Shown in pieces: positions 24,364-37,527 of a DNA stretch of 64,000 nucleotides. Under the pieces are notes generated by a model. The model was not told the origin of the DNA. It ran no database searches and saw nothing but the letters and a program-made list of their open reading frames with translations. The stretch is from positions 744,001-808,000 of the forward strand of contig NZ_JACIBT010000001.1 in the NCBI RefSeq assembly GCF_014195445.1. The letters are read 5' to 3'. A program made the position numbers and the translations under genes. This DNA comes from Garicola koreensis. Its GTDB lineage: Bacteria; Actinomycetota; Actinomycetes; Actinomycetales; Micrococcaceae. Every line of letters begins with the position of its first letter. Within the stretch, counting starts at the first letter, position 1.

Positions 24364-25677
24364 TCAGCTGCGGCTGGAAGCGTCCAGCAGCTGGGCGGTG
24401 CGGGCGACGACGACGCCGGCCGCCTCAGCCTTGGTGCCGCGCCAGCTCACCGGCTCGCTCTCTCCCAGGGCGGACTGCGCCGCTGCGGATGCCAGCACAT
24501 GGATCTCGGTCTCGTCGCGGCCGAACACCAGGTTCTCCCCCACCTGGTTGAGCACCAGCAGGTCGCACCCCTTGCGCTGCAGCTTCTGCTGCGCCAGCTT
24601 CATCGGATCATCATCACCGCCGCCGGTCTCCGCGGCGAAGCCCACGATGACCGGCGGCCCCTCCCCGCTGCTGCGACGATGCTCGACCAGATCAGCGAGA
24701 ATGTCCGGATTGCGCTCCAAGGTGATGACCGGGTTCTGGCCGTCGTCGGTCTTTTTGATCTTGGCCTGCGCGTAGTCGGCAGGCCGGAAATCGGCGACGG
24801 CGGCGGCCATAATGAGCGCATCGGCGCCCGCGCTGCGACGCCGGACGGCCTCCTGCAGCTCCTCGGCGGTCTCAATGCGTTCCACTGAGATCCGCGCATG
24901 CCCGGTGGGCGGCTCGGCTTCGGTGATGCCGGCGACGAGGTGCACCTGTGCACCGGCTGCCGCAGCCTGCTCGGCCAGGGCGAACCCCTGCTTGCCCGAG
25001 GATCGGTTGCCCAGATAGCGCACCGGGTCCAGGGGTTCGCGGGTCCCGCCTGCGGTGACGACCACGGTCCGGCCCTGCAGTGACGGCTGGGCATCGGCAT
25101 CGGGTGCGTAATGGGTCCCGGTCAGGGGTGCGTAGGCGAAGGTGGGGCCGGGTGGCGTCAGCAGCTCGCGGACCCGGGCGTGGATCTCTTCAGGTTCCGG
25201 CAGCCGACCCGGGCCGGAGTCTTTGCCGGTGAGCCGACCCTCGGCAGGGTCCATGACCTCGATGCCGCGTGTGCGCAGCACGTTGACGCTGTCGATGGTG
25301 GCTGGGTGCTGCCACATTTCGGTGTGCATCGCCGGCACCAGCAGCGTCGGTGCTCTGCTGACCAGCAGCGTCGAGGTCAGCAGGTCATCGGCGGCGCCCA
25401 TGCGGGCTCGGGCCAGCAGGTCGGCTGTCGCCGGGGCGACGACGACAAGGTCGGCCTCCTGCCCCAGCCGGACGTGGCGGACTTCATCGACGCCTTCGAA
25501 CACGGAGCTGGTCACCGGTCGGCCGCTGATGGCTTCCCAGGTGGCCCGGCCCACGAACTCCAGTGAGGCGCTGGTGGGGATGACGTCGACCTGATGCCCA
25601 TCTTCCTTCAGCAGCCGTGCCAGGTGCACAGCCTTATAGGCGGCGATCCCCGCTGAGACTCCCAGAACGATGCGCAT
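24364..25677 (-). CDS. coaBC: Bifunctional phosphopantothenoylcysteine decarboxylase / phosphopantothenate-cysteine ligase
   Basis: The 437-residue protein performs two steps of coenzyme A synthesis. The N-terminal CoaC flavoprotein half has VLGVSAGIAAYKAVHLARLL, ADLVVVAPATADLLAR and LVPAMHTEMW with the PAMHT-type active site. The C-terminal CoaB half has VVTAGGTREPLDPVRYLGNR-SSGKQG and a closing AAAVADFRPADYAQ-KIKK element for CTP and substrate. The start gives the usual MRIVLGVSAG. It follows rpoZ after 47 nt. Confidence 0.95.
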   Translation of the reverse strand: MRIVLGVSAGIAAYKAVHLARLLKEDGHQVDVIPTSASLEFVGRATWEAISGRPVTSSVFEGVDEVRHVRLGQEADLVVVAPATADLLARARMGAADDLLTSTLLVSRAPTLLVPAMHTEMWQHPATIDSVNVLRTRGIEVMDPAEGRLTGKDSGPGRLPEPEEIHARVRELLTPPGPTFAYAPLTGTHYAPDADAQPSLQGRTVVVTAGGTREPLDPVRYLGNRSSGKQGFALAEQAAAAGAQVHLVAGITEAEPPTGHARISVERIETAEELQEAVRRRSAGADALIMAAAVADFRPADYAQAKIKKTDDGQNPVITLERNPDILADLVEHRRSSGEGPPVIVGFAAETGGGDDDPMKLAQQKLQRKGCDLLVLNQVGENLVFGRDETEIHVLASAAAQSALGESEPVSWRGTKAEAAGVVVARTAQLLDASSRS

Positions 25678-25724
25678 AGGTGGCTAGGCGCCCGAGGCTG
25701 GTCGGTGCCTCAGGGCGGCGGAGC

Positions 25725-26003
25725 TCAGGCCGGGTCAGTCTCGGCGGACTGGGCGGCGGGGGACTTCTGGGTCAGCAGGCCCTCATTGATCTCGCGCAGG
25801 GCGATGGAGAGCGGCTTCTCGTTCAGCTGGGTCTCCACCAGCGGGCCGATGTGCTCAAAGAGGCCCTCGTGCAGCTGGGCGTAGTAGTTGTTGATCTGCC
25901 GCGCCCGCTTGGCGGCGAAGAGCACCAGGGAGTATTTGGAGTCGGCCTTGGTCACCAGGTCGTCGATCGGCGGGTCGATCATGCCTTCGAGCTGCTCAGT
26001 CAC
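25725..26003 (-). CDS. rpoZ: RNA polymerase omega subunit
   Basis: The 92-residue protein matches actinobacterial omega. It has [20 protein letters not shown], then [16 protein letters not shown] with the beta'-contacting helix, and [14 protein letters not shown] at the end. It assists assembly of the RNA polymerase core. It lies between gmk and coaBC in the order common to actinobacteria. Confidence 0.95.
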   Translation of the reverse strand: MTEQLEGMIDPPIDDLVTKADSKYSLVLFAAKRARQINNYYAQLHEGLFEHIGPLVETQLNEKPLSIALREINEGLLTQKSPAAQSAETDPA

Positions 26004-26078
26004 GTGGGAGTGTTTCCTTTGCGGGTTGGTCTTCGTCGTATTCAGCCTGTCAAGTCTACCGCAGAAGCGCGGTGATCC

Positions 26079-26660
26079 TCAGACCTGCTGGTCAGCGCAC
26101 ACCAGCTCAACCAGCTCTGCGGCGGCACGGGCGACGTCGTCATTGATGATCGTGACGTCGAACTCCGATTCTGCGGCCAGCTCTACTCGGGCGGTCTGCA
26201 GCCGACGCTGCTGCTCCTCGGGCGATTCGGTGCCGCGGCCGTTGAGCCGGGAGATCAGGTCTTCCCAGCTCGGAGGTGCAAGAAACACGAACTGCGCCTC
26301 AGGCATGCTGCGGCGCACCTGGCGGGCCCCCTGCAGGTCGATCTCCAACAGGACCCGCTTACCGGCTGCCAGGGCGTCCTTCACGGTGGAGCGCAGCGTG
26401 CCGTAGCGGTGGCGCCCATGGACGGTGGCCCACTCCAGCAGAGCGTCCTCCTGGACCAGTCGGTCGAACTCCTGCGGGTCGATGAACCAGTAGTCCTCCC
26501 CGTTCACCTCGCCGGGGCGGGCGGGGCGGGTGGTCGCCGACACCGAGAAGTGGACCTGCGGATAGTGGGTCCGGATGTGGCCGCTCAGGGTCGATTTTCC
26601 GACTGATGTGGGACCGGCCAGCACGGTCACGGCGGGGTCGGCGTGTGGGGTATGAGGCAT
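26079..26660 (-). CDS. gmk: Guanylate kinase
   Basis: The 193-residue enzyme phosphorylates GMP to GDP. TVLAGPTSVGKSTLSGHIR is the P-loop, HFSVSATTRPARPGEVNGED-Y is the GMP-binding segment, and LLEIDLQGARQVRRSMP the Walker B region. The ATG at 26660 overlaps the mihF stop as TGATG, so translation is coupled. A longer open frame upstream is only a shadow of mihF. The rpoZ gene follows after 75 nt. Confidence 0.95.
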   Translation of the reverse strand: MPHTPHADPAVTVLAGPTSVGKSTLSGHIRTHYPQVHFSVSATTRPARPGEVNGEDYWFIDPQEFDRLVQEDALLEWATVHGRHRYGTLRSTVKDALAAGKRVLLEIDLQGARQVRRSMPEAQFVFLAPPSWEDLISRLNGRGTESPEEQQRRLQTARVELAAESEFDVTIINDDVARAAAELVELVCADQQV

Positions 26661-26980
26661 CAGCCCAATTCTGCCAGACGCGCAACCAGTGCTCTGCGCT
26701 GCTTGACCCCGAGCCCGCCGAGACGACGGTTGATCGAGACGTGCAGCTCCTCCAGGATCCGGGTGGCGGTGACCCGGCCGACGCCGGGCAGCGATTCCAG
26801 CAGCTCCAGCGTCTTCAGCCGGGCGACGGCCTCCGAGCTGTCTGCGGCCGCCAGCACCTGCTGAAAGCTCAGGGTGCCTGCGCCGAACCCCTTCTTCACC
26901 TCCGCACGTTCGGCTCGGGCCGCCAGCGCCTTCTGCCGAGCAGTATCGCGCTCTGTCTGGGTCAGTTCTCGCAGTGCCAC
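26660..26980 (-). CDS. mihF: Integration host factor, actinobacterial type (mIHF)
   Basis: The 106-residue nucleoid protein has the mIHF core. An N-terminal Arg/Lys/Ala-rich helix (TQTERDTARQKALAARAERA) leads into VKKGFGAGTLSFQQVLAAAD, and a helix-two-turn-helix follows with LLESLPGVGRVTATRILEEL, SINRRLGGLGVKQR. It binds and bends DNA and shapes the chromosome. GTG at 26980 has GAGGAG 8 nt upstream. It shares its stop with the gmk start and lies 113 nt downstream of pyrF, the standard order. Confidence 0.93.
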   Translation of the reverse strand: MALRELTQTERDTARQKALAARAERAEVKKGFGAGTLSFQQVLAAADSSEAVARLKTLELLESLPGVGRVTATRILEELHVSINRRLGGLGVKQRRALVARLAELG

Positions 26981-27093
26981 GGTGAAAACTCCTCAGCGTC
27001 ATGCTGTGCCCAGCCGGGCACTCCCTTTTCGGAGAATGTAACGCTAATCACAGTGAAGGGCAACAGTGTGTGTCCGAACGGCGGCGAAAATCG

Positions 27094-28001
27094 TCATCGC
27101 AGCTCAGCCTGCGACGCCTCGATCGCGCGAATCAGGTCGGCAACCTCCGGGCCCTGCTCAAGGATTGCCCGCGATGAGTTGACCAGCACCTGCGGCCAGG
27201 CGGAGCCGAACCCTGATCGCAGCTGTGCGGCCGTGGCTCCCTGGGCGCCGTATCCCGGGGCCAGCAGCGCAGGCCGGCCGGCTGTGAGATCTATCCCGCT
27301 GCTGCTGGCCAGGGGCGCGGTGGTAGCACCGACGACGAGCCCAATATCACCTAGCGCTGTCTCACCCACCGCTGTCTCACCCACCGCTGCTCCATCCGGC
27401 GCCGGCCGCGCTGTGTTGATCTGCTGGACTTGGGAGGCGATGTGACCGGCCACTGTGGACGCCGAGCTCGCCCCCGGGGCCACCTCCTGCTCGCGCCTGG
27501 CCAGCTGCACCTGTTGCCCCTCGGGGTTGGAGGTCAGAGCCAGCACAAACAGCCCGCCCCGGTAGCGTTGGGCGGCTTCCACCGCCGGGGCCAGGGAGCC
27601 GAATCCGAGGTAGGGGCTGACGGTCAGCGCGTCGGCGCCGAAATCGTTCTGCGGGTTCAGCCAGGCCTCAGCATAGGCGGCCATTGTGGAGCCGATGTCT
27701 CCGCGCTTCGCGTCGGCGATGACCAGCAGGCCCGCCTGCTTCGCCTCGGCGATGATGTCCGCCAAGGCGGCCATCCCGCCGAGGCCGCAGCTTTCGAAGA
27801 AGGCCACCTGAGGCTTGACCGCGGCCGCGCGGCCCGCTGCCGCGGTGATGATGCGGCGGCCGAACTCACGCAGCCCTGCGGCGTCGTCGTTGAGCCCCCA
27901 GGCGGTGAGCAGGCCCGGATGCGGGTCGATGCCCACACACAGCTGCCCATAGGCCCGATAGGCCTCAGCAAGCCGAGCCCCGAATCCCGGCTGCGACAGG
28001 C

Positions 28002-28005
<4 letters not shown>
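27094..28005 (-). CDS. pyrF: Orotidine 5'-phosphate decarboxylase (type II)
   Basis: The 303-residue enzyme makes UMP from [20 protein letters not shown] opens the type II form, and [20 protein letters not shown] holds the catalytic Lys-Asp array. [11 protein letters not shown] and [15 protein letters not shown] are the phosphate loops. GTG at 28005 overlaps the carB stop by GTGA. Residues about 206-218 are an insertion made of repeated GETA-V/L units, encoded by a 15-bp tandem repeat. They sit in a loop that varies among relatives and should be tolerated. Confidence 0.93.
27356..27385. repeat. 15-bp tandem repeat inside pyrF
   Basis: Two exact copies of a 15-bp unit (27356-27370 and 27371-27385), with GCTG of a third. 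In frame it encodes repeated VGETA units, so copy number can vary without a frameshift. Confidence 0.75.
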
Positions 28006-31311
<3,306 letters not shown>

Positions 31312-31319
<8 letters not shown>

Positions 31320-32583
31320 TTGTCTGGTGTCCTCCTGTGGCGGCGGGGGCGGAGTCGGCGGTGGTGGTCTCAGCGGCACTGGGCCGCCGGTCGGTCGGGG
31401 CAAGGGTGTCGGCGCCGGTGAGCTGTGCGCCGCTGCGGTGGGCGGTGATGAGTTCGACGAACCTGTCGAACAGGTAGGCGGAGTCGTGCGGGCCGGCGGC
31501 GGCCTCGGGGTGGTACTGAACGCTGAAGGCGGCAATGTCCAGGCAGCGCAGCCCTTCGACCACCGAGTCGTTGAGGCTGGAATGGCTGACCTGGACCCGG
31601 CCGTAGCGCGACTCGGGCGCGGTGAGGGTCTCCCCCACCGGTGCGTCGACGGCGAAGCCGTGGTTCTGGCTGGTGATCTCGACTTTTCCGGTGGCGTGGT
31701 CCATCACCGGCTGGTTGATGCCGCGGTGGCCGAAGGTGAGCTTATAGGTGTCGAAGCCCAGGGCCCGGCCGAGGATCTGATTGCCGAAGCAGATGCCGAA
31801 GAACGGGGTGCCGGAGTCCAGTATCTCTCGCAGCAGGCTGATCTGCTCCTCCGCGGTGGCCGGGTCGCCCGGCCCGTTGGAGAGGAAGACCCCGTCGGGC
31901 TTCAGCTGCGCGATGGTGGAGAAGCTGGTGTCGGCCGGCAGCACGTGCACCCGCAGTCCGCGCTGGGCCATGCGCACCGGCGTCATGTGCTTCATCCCCA
32001 GATCCACCGCGACGACGGTGCCCAGCGGTTCGCCCTGCCACTGGTGCTCTGCGGGCTCCACGAGGTAGGCCTCCTCCGTGGTGACCGTCTGGGCCAGCCG
32101 GGCGCCGCGCATATCGGGCTGCGCCCGCACTTCAGCCAGCAGCTCGGAGTGCGGCCGGGCGGCGGCCTCGCCGGAGAAGACCCCGGCCTTCATCGCGCCC
32201 CTGTCCCGCAGCCGGCGGGTGACGGCCCGGGTGTCGATGTCTTTGATGGCCACGATCCCCTGGGCGGTGAGCTCATCGTCCAGGGTTCCGATCGCCCGCC
32301 AGTTGGAGGCCCGGCGGGCGGCGTCGCGGACCACGTATCCGGCCGCCCAGATGCGGCGCGACTCCGGGTCCTGATCGTTGACGCCGGTGTTTCCGATGTG
32401 CGGTGCGGTCTGGACCACGATCTGCTGGAGGTAGGAGGGGTCGGTGAGCGTCTCCTGGTAGCCGGTCATACCGGTGTTGAAGACTGCTTCGCCCAGGGCG
32501 GTGCCGGCTGCGCCGTAGGCCGCACCCTCGTAGACGGTTCCGTCTTCGAGGATCAGCAGCGCAAGGGTGTCTGTGGTGCTCAT
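31312..32583 (-). CDS. carA: Carbamoyl-phosphate synthase small subunit (glutaminase)
   Basis: The 423-residue protein supplies ammonia to CarB from glutamine. [20 protein letters not shown] is the N-terminal signature, and [20 protein letters not shown] holds the nucleophile Cys. [15 protein letters not shown] completes the Cys-His-Glu triad. After about residue 377 there is a tail of about 45 residues rich in Ala, Thr and Ser that normal CarA lacks. The gene lies 20 nt past the PH-like gene in the pyr operon. Confidence 0.96.
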
Positions 32584-32603
32584 GGGGTAGGCGGCGTCTC
32601 CTT

Positions 32604-33251
32604 CTACAGGTGGGGGCTCTGGGCTGAGGGCGAGTCGGTCTCAGCCTCCGACGGCGGGCTGTTCGGTTCGGTGTTCGGCTGGGTGCTCGGCGGGGTGTGG
32701 GGTGTGCGGCTGCTCAGGGCCTGCAGCAGCGACTTGCCCTCGGCGGCGTGCCGGGGCCGGAACCCGGTGGCCACCTGAGTCTCCCCGAGGGTCCAGCCGA
32801 TGATGATCGTGCCGTCCTTCTCCACGAACTTGCCCACGATGCCGTGGTCGGTGCCCGCATACTGAAGCTGCTGGGCGGGAATGAACCAGTTGCGCGCCCC
32901 GGAGCGAAAGATCGCTATTCCGTGGGGAGGCGGGGGCTGGTCCGCCGACGCCTCGGCCCAGTGGACCTCCACCCGTCCCACCGTGCGCAGGCCCAGTTCG
33001 TGCACGGCGACCCGGTCCAGGTAGTGCTCCCCCTTCACCGTGCCGATGACCATGCCCTCCGCGGCGATCTCGGGTTCGGACTCGATGAGCTGGGCGGGGA
33101 CCTCGACCGGGGCCTCAAGATCACGCTGGCGGCGTTTGCGATTGCGCCAGCCCAGCCAGATGAGTGCGCAGAACACTGCGATGATCCCCAGGGCGATCCA
33201 GAGGTAGTTCAGGTAGGTGCCGGTCATATCCGGTGCGGTGGTGAGAATCAT
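32604..33251 (-). CDS. PH-like domain membrane protein of the actinobacterial pyr operon
   Basis: The 215-residue protein has one N-terminal membrane helix ([19 protein letters not shown]) and a basic RNRKRRQRD stop-transfer. A soluble beta-rich domain follows ([59 protein letters not shown]). A low-complexity Pro/Ser/Thr/Glu tail ends it. The family is known as a PH-like-domain protein placed between pyrC and carA in actinobacteria, with no proven function. It overlaps pyrC by ATGA. Its place suggests membrane anchoring of, or contact with, the pyr enzymes (inference). Confidence 0.8.
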   Translation of the reverse strand: MILTTAPDMTGTYLNYLWIALGIIAVFCALIWLGWRNRKRRQRDLEAPVEVPAQLIESEPEIAAEGMVIGTVKGEHYLDRVAVHELGLRTVGRVEVHWAEASADQPPPPHGIAIFRSGARNWFIPAQQLQYAGTDHGIVGKFVEKDGTIIIGWTLGETQVATGFRPRHAAEGKSLLQALSSRTPHTPPSTQPNTEPNSPPSEAETDSPSAQSPHL

Positions 33252-34582
33252 GCTGCTCTCCCGGTCAGTGAGGTGGCCAGTTCACCCTCGGCGAGGGTCG
33301 GGTGGCCGGCCAGGAACGTGTAGCGGACCCGGCCGGGCAGCTCGAGCCCGGCGAAGGGCGAGTTGCGGCCCTTGCTGGCGTGAGACTCCGGGCGGATGGG
33401 ACCGGCGGCCTGCGGGTCCACCAGGATCAGGTTGGCTGGCTCACCGGCTTGCAGCGGCCGGCCCTGGTGCTGATGGCCGTAGATGCGTGCGGGTTCGGTG
33501 GAGGTGACCTCGGAGAAGCGGCGCCAATCCATCAGCCCGGTGGAGATCATGGCGTGGGCCACCACCGGCAGGGCGGTCTCCAGGCCGGTCATACCCATCG
33601 CGGCCTGCGCCCATTCGCACTCCTTGGCCTGGGTCGGGTGCGGTGCGTGATCGGTGCCGATCACGTCGATGACGCCCTCAGCCAGACCCTGGCGCAGCGC
33701 GTCGACGTCGACGCGGGTGCGCAGCGGCGGGTTGACCTTGTATACCGGGTTGTAGGAGGTCACCAGCTCGTCGGTGAGCATCAGGTGGTGGGGAGTGACT
33801 TCTGCGGTGACCGCCACCCCGCGGTCTTTGGCCCAGCGGATGATCCCCACTGAGCCGGCGGTGGAGACGTGGCAGATGTGCAGCCGGGCGCCGGTGTGCT
33901 GGGCCAGCAGCACATCACGGGCGATGATGGCCTCTTCGGCCACCGCTGGCCAGCCGGGCAATCCCAGGGTGGCTGAGACCTCGCCCTCGTTCATCTGCGC
34001 CTCGGCGGTCAGCGTCGGCTCCTGGGCGTGCTGGGCGATGAACCCGCCGAAGGACTTCACATACTCCATGGCGCGACGCATCAGCAGTGCGTTGTCCACA
34101 CAGTGGCCGTCGTCGGAGAACATGCGCACCGCAGCGGAAGACTCGGCCATGGCTCCCAGTTCGGCCAGCCGCTCGCCGCCTAGGCCCACAGTGACCGCCC
34201 CCACCGGGTACACCTCGGACCAGCCGGACTCCAGGCCGAGCCGGTGGACCTGTTCGACCACACCGGCGGTGTCGGCCACCGGGGCGGAGTTGGCCATCGC
34301 GTGCACGGCGGTGAAGCCTCCCCGGGCGGCGGCGCGGGTGCCGGTCTCCACGGTCTCGGCGTCTTCGCGGCCCGGCTCGCGCAGGTGGGTGTGCAGGTCC
34401 ACCATCCCGGGCAGGGCGATCAGCCCCTCCGCGTCGATGACGGTGACGTCCTCGTCGAGCTGCTCGGCGGCCTGGGAGCGCAGATCATCGCCGACGGCGG
34501 CAATCTGTCCCCCGCGCAGCAGCAGGTCCGCAGGGTCCTGGCCGTAGAGCCGGGCTGAGGTGATCAGGGTGGCGCCGCTCAT
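33248..34582 (-). CDS. pyrC: Dihydroorotase
   Basis: The 444-residue amidohydrolase closes carbamoyl-aspartate to dihydroorotate. [20 protein letters not shown] holds the first metal ligands (HTH) and substrate Arg. [18 protein letters not shown] and [11 protein letters not shown] give further His ligands, and [20 protein letters not shown] has the catalytic Asp. It is the class I type with two metals. It overlaps pyrB and the PH-like gene by 4 bp each, so it sits in a tightly coupled operon. Confidence 0.96.
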   Translation of the reverse strand: MSGATLITSARLYGQDPADLLLRGGQIAAVGDDLRSQAAEQLDEDVTVIDAEGLIALPGMVDLHTHLREPGREDAETVETGTRAAARGGFTAVHAMANSAPVADTAGVVEQVHRLGLESGWSEVYPVGAVTVGLGGERLAELGAMAESSAAVRMFSDDGHCVDNALLMRRAMEYVKSFGGFIAQHAQEPTLTAEAQMNEGEVSATLGLPGWPAVAEEAIIARDVLLAQHTGARLHICHVSTAGSVGIIRWAKDRGVAVTAEVTPHHLMLTDELVTSYNPVYKVNPPLRTRVDVDALRQGLAEGVIDVIGTDHAPHPTQAKECEWAQAAMGMTGLETALPVVAHAMISTGLMDWRRFSEVTSTEPARIYGHQHQGRPLQAGEPANLILVDPQAAGPIRPESHASKGRNSPFAGLELPGRVRYTFLAGHPTLAEGELATSLTGRAA

Positions 34583-35592
34583 AGGCTGCTCCTGTCGTCG
34601 TCGTGGTGGCCACGGGATCCGGTCAGCAGCAGGTGCAGCACGGCCATGCGCACCGAAACGCCGTTGGTGACCTGCTCGGTGATGCGGGACTGGGCCGAAT
34701 CTGCGGCGGCGGCGGAGATCTCCACGCCGCGGTTCATCGGTCCGGGGTGGAGGATGAGTGCGGGCGCCTCGGTCTCTGCCAGGCGCAGCTGGTTGACCAC
34801 TGCCAGGCGCTCCTCGGTGAGCCCCCAGCGGCGGGCGTACTCGGCGGCGTTGGGGAAGAAGCTGCCGCCCATGCGTTCGGCCTGGACGCGCAGCATGATG
34901 ACCGCGTCGGGTCCGGCGGCCAGTGCCTGGTCGAAGCTGTAGTGCACGGTGACCGGCCAGGACTCGACGCCCACCGGCAGCAGGGTGCCCGGTGCCACCA
35001 GTGAGACCGTGGCGCCCAGGGTGGTCAGCAGCCAGATGTTGGAGCGGGCCACCCTGGAGTGCAGGACGTCGCCGACGATCAGCACCCGCATGCCGGTCAG
35101 GTCGGTGCCGCGGGGGCTGGAGGCTTCCCCGTAGTGGGCGGCGTGCCAGTCCCGGCGCAGGGTCAGCGCATCCAGCAGCGCCTGGGTGGGGTGTTCGTGG
35201 GTCCCGTCGCCGGCGTTGACCACCGCCGCCTCGGACCAGTCGGAGGCCGCCAGCTGCGCCGGAGCTCCGGAGGATCCGTGGCGGATCACGATCGCGTCGG
35301 CGCCCATCGCATCAAGGGTCTGGACGGTGTCCTTCAGCGATTCGCCCTTAGACACCGATGAGCCTTTGGCGGAAAAGTTCACCACATCGGCGGAGAGCCG
35401 CTTGGCGGCGGCTTCGAAGGAGACTCGGGTGCGGGTGGAGTCCTCGAAGAAGAGGTTGACGACGGTGCGTCCGCGCAGGGTGGGAAGCTTTTTCACCTCG
35501 CGGGCGGAGACCCCGGTCATCTCCTCGGCAGTGTCGAGGATGCGCAGTGCCTGAGTGCGGGTGAGGTCGGCGGTGGAGAGCAGATGCCTCAT
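34579..35592 (-). CDS. pyrB: Aspartate carbamoyltransferase catalytic subunit
   Basis: The 337-residue enzyme joins carbamoyl phosphate to aspartate. [20 protein letters not shown] is the carbamoyl-phosphate signature and [20 protein letters not shown] the 80s-type loop. [18 protein letters not shown] binds substrate, and [16 protein letters not shown] opens the aspartate domain. No regulatory pyrI gene is present, as is usual for actinobacteria. It overlaps both pyrR and pyrC by ATGA. Confidence 0.97.
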   Translation of the reverse strand: MRHLLSTADLTRTQALRILDTAEEMTGVSAREVKKLPTLRGRTVVNLFFEDSTRTRVSFEAAAKRLSADVVNFSAKGSSVSKGESLKDTVQTLDAMGADAIVIRHGSSGAPAQLAASDWSEAAVVNAGDGTHEHPTQALLDALTLRRDWHAAHYGEASSPRGTDLTGMRVLIVGDVLHSRVARSNIWLLTTLGATVSLVAPGTLLPVGVESWPVTVHYSFDQALAAGPDAVIMLRVQAERMGGSFFPNAAEYARRWGLTEERLAVVNQLRLAETEAPALILHPGPMNRGVEISAAAADSAQSRITEQVTNGVSVRMAVLHLLLTGSRGHHDDDRSSL

Positions 35593-36161
35593 CGGGTGAT
35601 CATCACCGCCTCGTCCTCGGTGGCGACGTCGTCGACTCCTGCCAGCTGGACGAAGACCCGCTCCTCCCGGGAGGTGGGGAGGTTTTTTCCCACGTGATCG
35701 GCCCGCACCGGCAGTTGGCGGTGCCCCCGGTCGACCAGCACAGCCAGCCTCACAGCAGCGGGGCGGCCCAGGTCGGAGAGGGCGTCGAGCGCAGCGCGTA
35801 CGGTGCGGCCGGAGAAGAGCACGTCGTCTACCAGCACGACTGTGGCCCCGTCGATTCCCGCCTGCGGCAGGTCAGTGGGCTCGGGGGTCCGGGCGCCGCC
35901 GCTGCCCAGATCGTCGCGGTACATGGTGATGTCCAGTGCGCCTACGGCGTCGTCGGGGGTGAAATCCGCGTCGATGCGGGCCAGGTTGGCTCCGAGCCGG
36001 TGAGCAAGGGGGGCCCCGCGGCGGGGAATGCCGAGGATGATCAATCCGTGGGTGCCGCGCTGGGCCTCCACGATCTCATGGGCAATGCGGGTCAGCGCGC
36101 GATCAATGTCGGCGGCACTCATCACCTGCGATGATTCGGCTGCGGCGTTCGGTTCGCTCAC
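35589..36161 (-). CDS. pyrR: PyrR, pyrimidine operon regulator / uracil phosphoribosyltransferase
   Basis: The 190-residue protein is a type I PRTase fold that binds [23 protein letters not shown] is the PRPP loop, and [12 protein letters not shown] and [20 protein letters not shown] are the usual PyrR segments. It should sense UMP and repress the pyr operon. GTG at 36161 has AGGAGG 7 nt upstream, and that ribosome-binding site lies in a probable PyrR-binding RNA element (36168-36194), so it likely represses its own translation. Confidence 0.96.
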   Translation of the reverse strand: MSEPNAAAESSQVMSAADIDRALTRIAHEIVEAQRGTHGLIILGIPRRGAPLAHRLGANLARIDADFTPDDAVGALDITMYRDDLGSGGARTPEPTDLPQAGIDGATVVLVDDVLFSGRTVRAALDALSDLGRPAAVRLAVLVDRGHRQLPVRADHVGKNLPTSREERVFVQLAGVDDVATEDEAVMITR

Positions 36162-36167
36162 TCGAAT

Positions 36168-36194
36168 GCCTCCTTCCTCGCCTCACTGGACGAT
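36168..36194 (-). promoter_or_regulatory. Probable PyrR-binding element overlapping the pyrR ribosome-binding site
   Basis: On the minus strand the leader reads CGTCCAGTGAGGCGAGGAAG followed by GAGGC just before the pyrR GTG. The core CCAGNGAGGC is the PyrR-binding loop consensus, and the 3' side contains the AGGAGG Shine-Dalgarno. This is the layout of translational repression by PyrR described for mycobacteria, rather than attenuation by a terminator. Confidence 0.72.
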
Positions 36195-36232
36195 GCTTAA
36201 AGGAGCGTGGCTGTGCAGTTGGTCTGCGGGGC

Positions 36233-36253
36233 AGTTGCTCTGCTGGAGCAACT
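36233..36253. terminator. 8-bp perfect hairpin between nusB and pyrR
   Basis: AGTTGCTC and GAGCAACT flank a 5-nt loop. It lies 17 nt after the nusB stop, so it may end or process the efp-nusB transcript. No T-run follows, and it could instead be part of the pyr leader structure. Confidence 0.45.
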
Positions 36254-36270
36254 CTACGCTATCGGGGCGT

Positions 36271-36684
36271 TCACTCTTCAACGAGGGTGGGTTTGAGCTT
36301 CTGGATCCGGCCGAGGACGCCGTTGACGAACCGTGGGGATTCCTCAGTGGAGAGCTGCCGCGACAGGCCGACGGCTTCGGAGACGGCGACCGCATCGGGA
36401 ATTTCGGCGTTGTGGAGCAGCTCCCAGGTGCCGATGCGCAGCGCCATCAGGTCCACCCGCGGCATGCGGTCCAGAGTCCAGCCGCGCGCGTAGGTGGCCA
36501 GCAGCTCGTCGATCTCTTCGCGGTGCTCGGCGACGCCGGTGATGATGGTACGGACATAGTCGTTGACGACCATGTTGGCCTTGTCCACTCGGGTGGAGAG
36601 CACCTCGTGGGGGGTCTGCTCGCGCTGCTCCGCCTCGAAGAGGATCTCAAGGGCCCGCAGCCGGGCTTTGCTTCGTGTTGCCAC
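36271..36684 (-). CDS. nusB: Transcription antitermination factor NusB
   Basis: The 137-residue all-helical protein has KARLRALEILFEAEQREQTP, DEL-type helix EIDELLATYARGWTLDRMPR, and VDLMALRIGTWELLHNAEIP with PDAVAVSEAVGLSRQLSTEE near the C-terminus. It binds boxA RNA with NusE (S10) to support rRNA transcription. GTG at 36684 lies 21 nt after the efp stop without a clear ribosome-binding site, which suggests coupling to efp. Confidence 0.95.
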   Translation of the reverse strand: MATRSKARLRALEILFEAEQREQTPHEVLSTRVDKANMVVNDYVRTIITGVAEHREEIDELLATYARGWTLDRMPRVDLMALRIGTWELLHNAEIPDAVAVSEAVGLSRQLSTEESPRFVNGVLGRIQKLKPTLVEE

Positions 36685-36705
36685 TGTCAGCTGATCAGTT
36701 CAGGC

Positions 36706-37269
36706 TCAGCTGCTGACGCGGCCGAGGTAGTCGGAAGTCCGGGTGTCGACCTTGACCTTGGTGCCCTGGTCGACGAACAGCGGGACCTGGATCTCGTGAC
36801 CGGTCTCCAGGGTGGCGGTCTTGGTGCCGGCGTTGGACCGGTCGCCCTGCAGCCCGGGCTCGGTGTAGGTGATCTCCAAGATCACCGAGGGTGGCATGTC
36901 CAGGTAGAGCGCAGTGCCCTCATGCATGGCGATGGAGACCTCCTGGGACTCCAGCATGAAGTTCGCGGCATCGCCGACCACGGTGCCGGGCACCATGATC
37001 TGGTCGAAGTCACGCAGGTCCATGAAGATGAAGTCCTCACCGTCCTGGTACAGGTACTGGTAGTCGGAGCGGTCCACTGTGGCGAACTCCACTTTGGCCC
37101 CGGCGTTGAAGGTCTTGTCCACCACTTTTCCGGTGGAGAGGTTCCTCAGTTTGGTGCGGATGAACGCCCCGCCCTTGCCGGGCTTGACGTGCTGGAACTC
37201 CAAGGTGTTCCAGAGCTGGCCCTCCAGCTTGAGCACGGCGCCGTTCTTGATGTCGTTGGATGATGCCAC
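36706..37269 (-). CDS. efp: Translation elongation factor P
   Basis: The 187-residue three-domain protein rescues ribosomes stalled at polyproline. [20 protein letters not shown] and [17 protein letters not shown] form domain I, with Lys at the loop tip (PGKGG). [20 protein letters not shown] and [24 protein letters not shown] close domains II and III. The GTG start has AAGG 9 nt upstream. A minus-strand TAGAAT (37315-37320) is a probable -10 box with a leader of about 40 nt. Confidence 0.96.
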   Translation of the reverse strand: MASSNDIKNGAVLKLEGQLWNTLEFQHVKPGKGGAFIRTKLRNLSTGKVVDKTFNAGAKVEFATVDRSDYQYLYQDGEDFIFMDLRDFDQIMVPGTVVGDAANFMLESQEVSIAMHEGTALYLDMPPSVILEITYTEPGLQGDRSNAGTKTATLETGHEIQVPLFVDQGTKVKVDTRTSDYLGRVSS

Positions 37270-37314
37270 TCGTCTAACCTTCTGTTGTCACGGTGAAGCG
37301 GATACCAGCCCTTC

Positions 37315-37320
37315 ATTCTA
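37315..37320 (-). promoter_or_regulatory. efp-nusB -10 box TAGAAT
   Basis: TAGAAT on the minus strand lies about 45 nt before the efp GTG. No strong -35 box is seen. Confidence 0.45.
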
Positions 37321-37527
37321 CAGCCTCCAGCCGGGCCGCCTGCCACCCCCGACCGGCGTCCGCAGGGCTCCTGCTTGTGCGCAGAGCTGCAGCTCCACGA
37401 TTCGGCAGAAGCCCCACGACCTGTGCCGCAGCAGCGCCACTATCAGGACAACCTCCACGTATGCAGGACGCATCCACACCTGTGAAGTCGCTCTGCAGCA
37501 GTAACCGAGACCAGTCATTGTGGAGCC

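Noticed and set aside
36028-37263. Plus-strand open frame opposite pyrR, nusB and efp (411 codons)
   Set aside because: It runs antisense to three well-supported genes and reads as low-complexity sequence.
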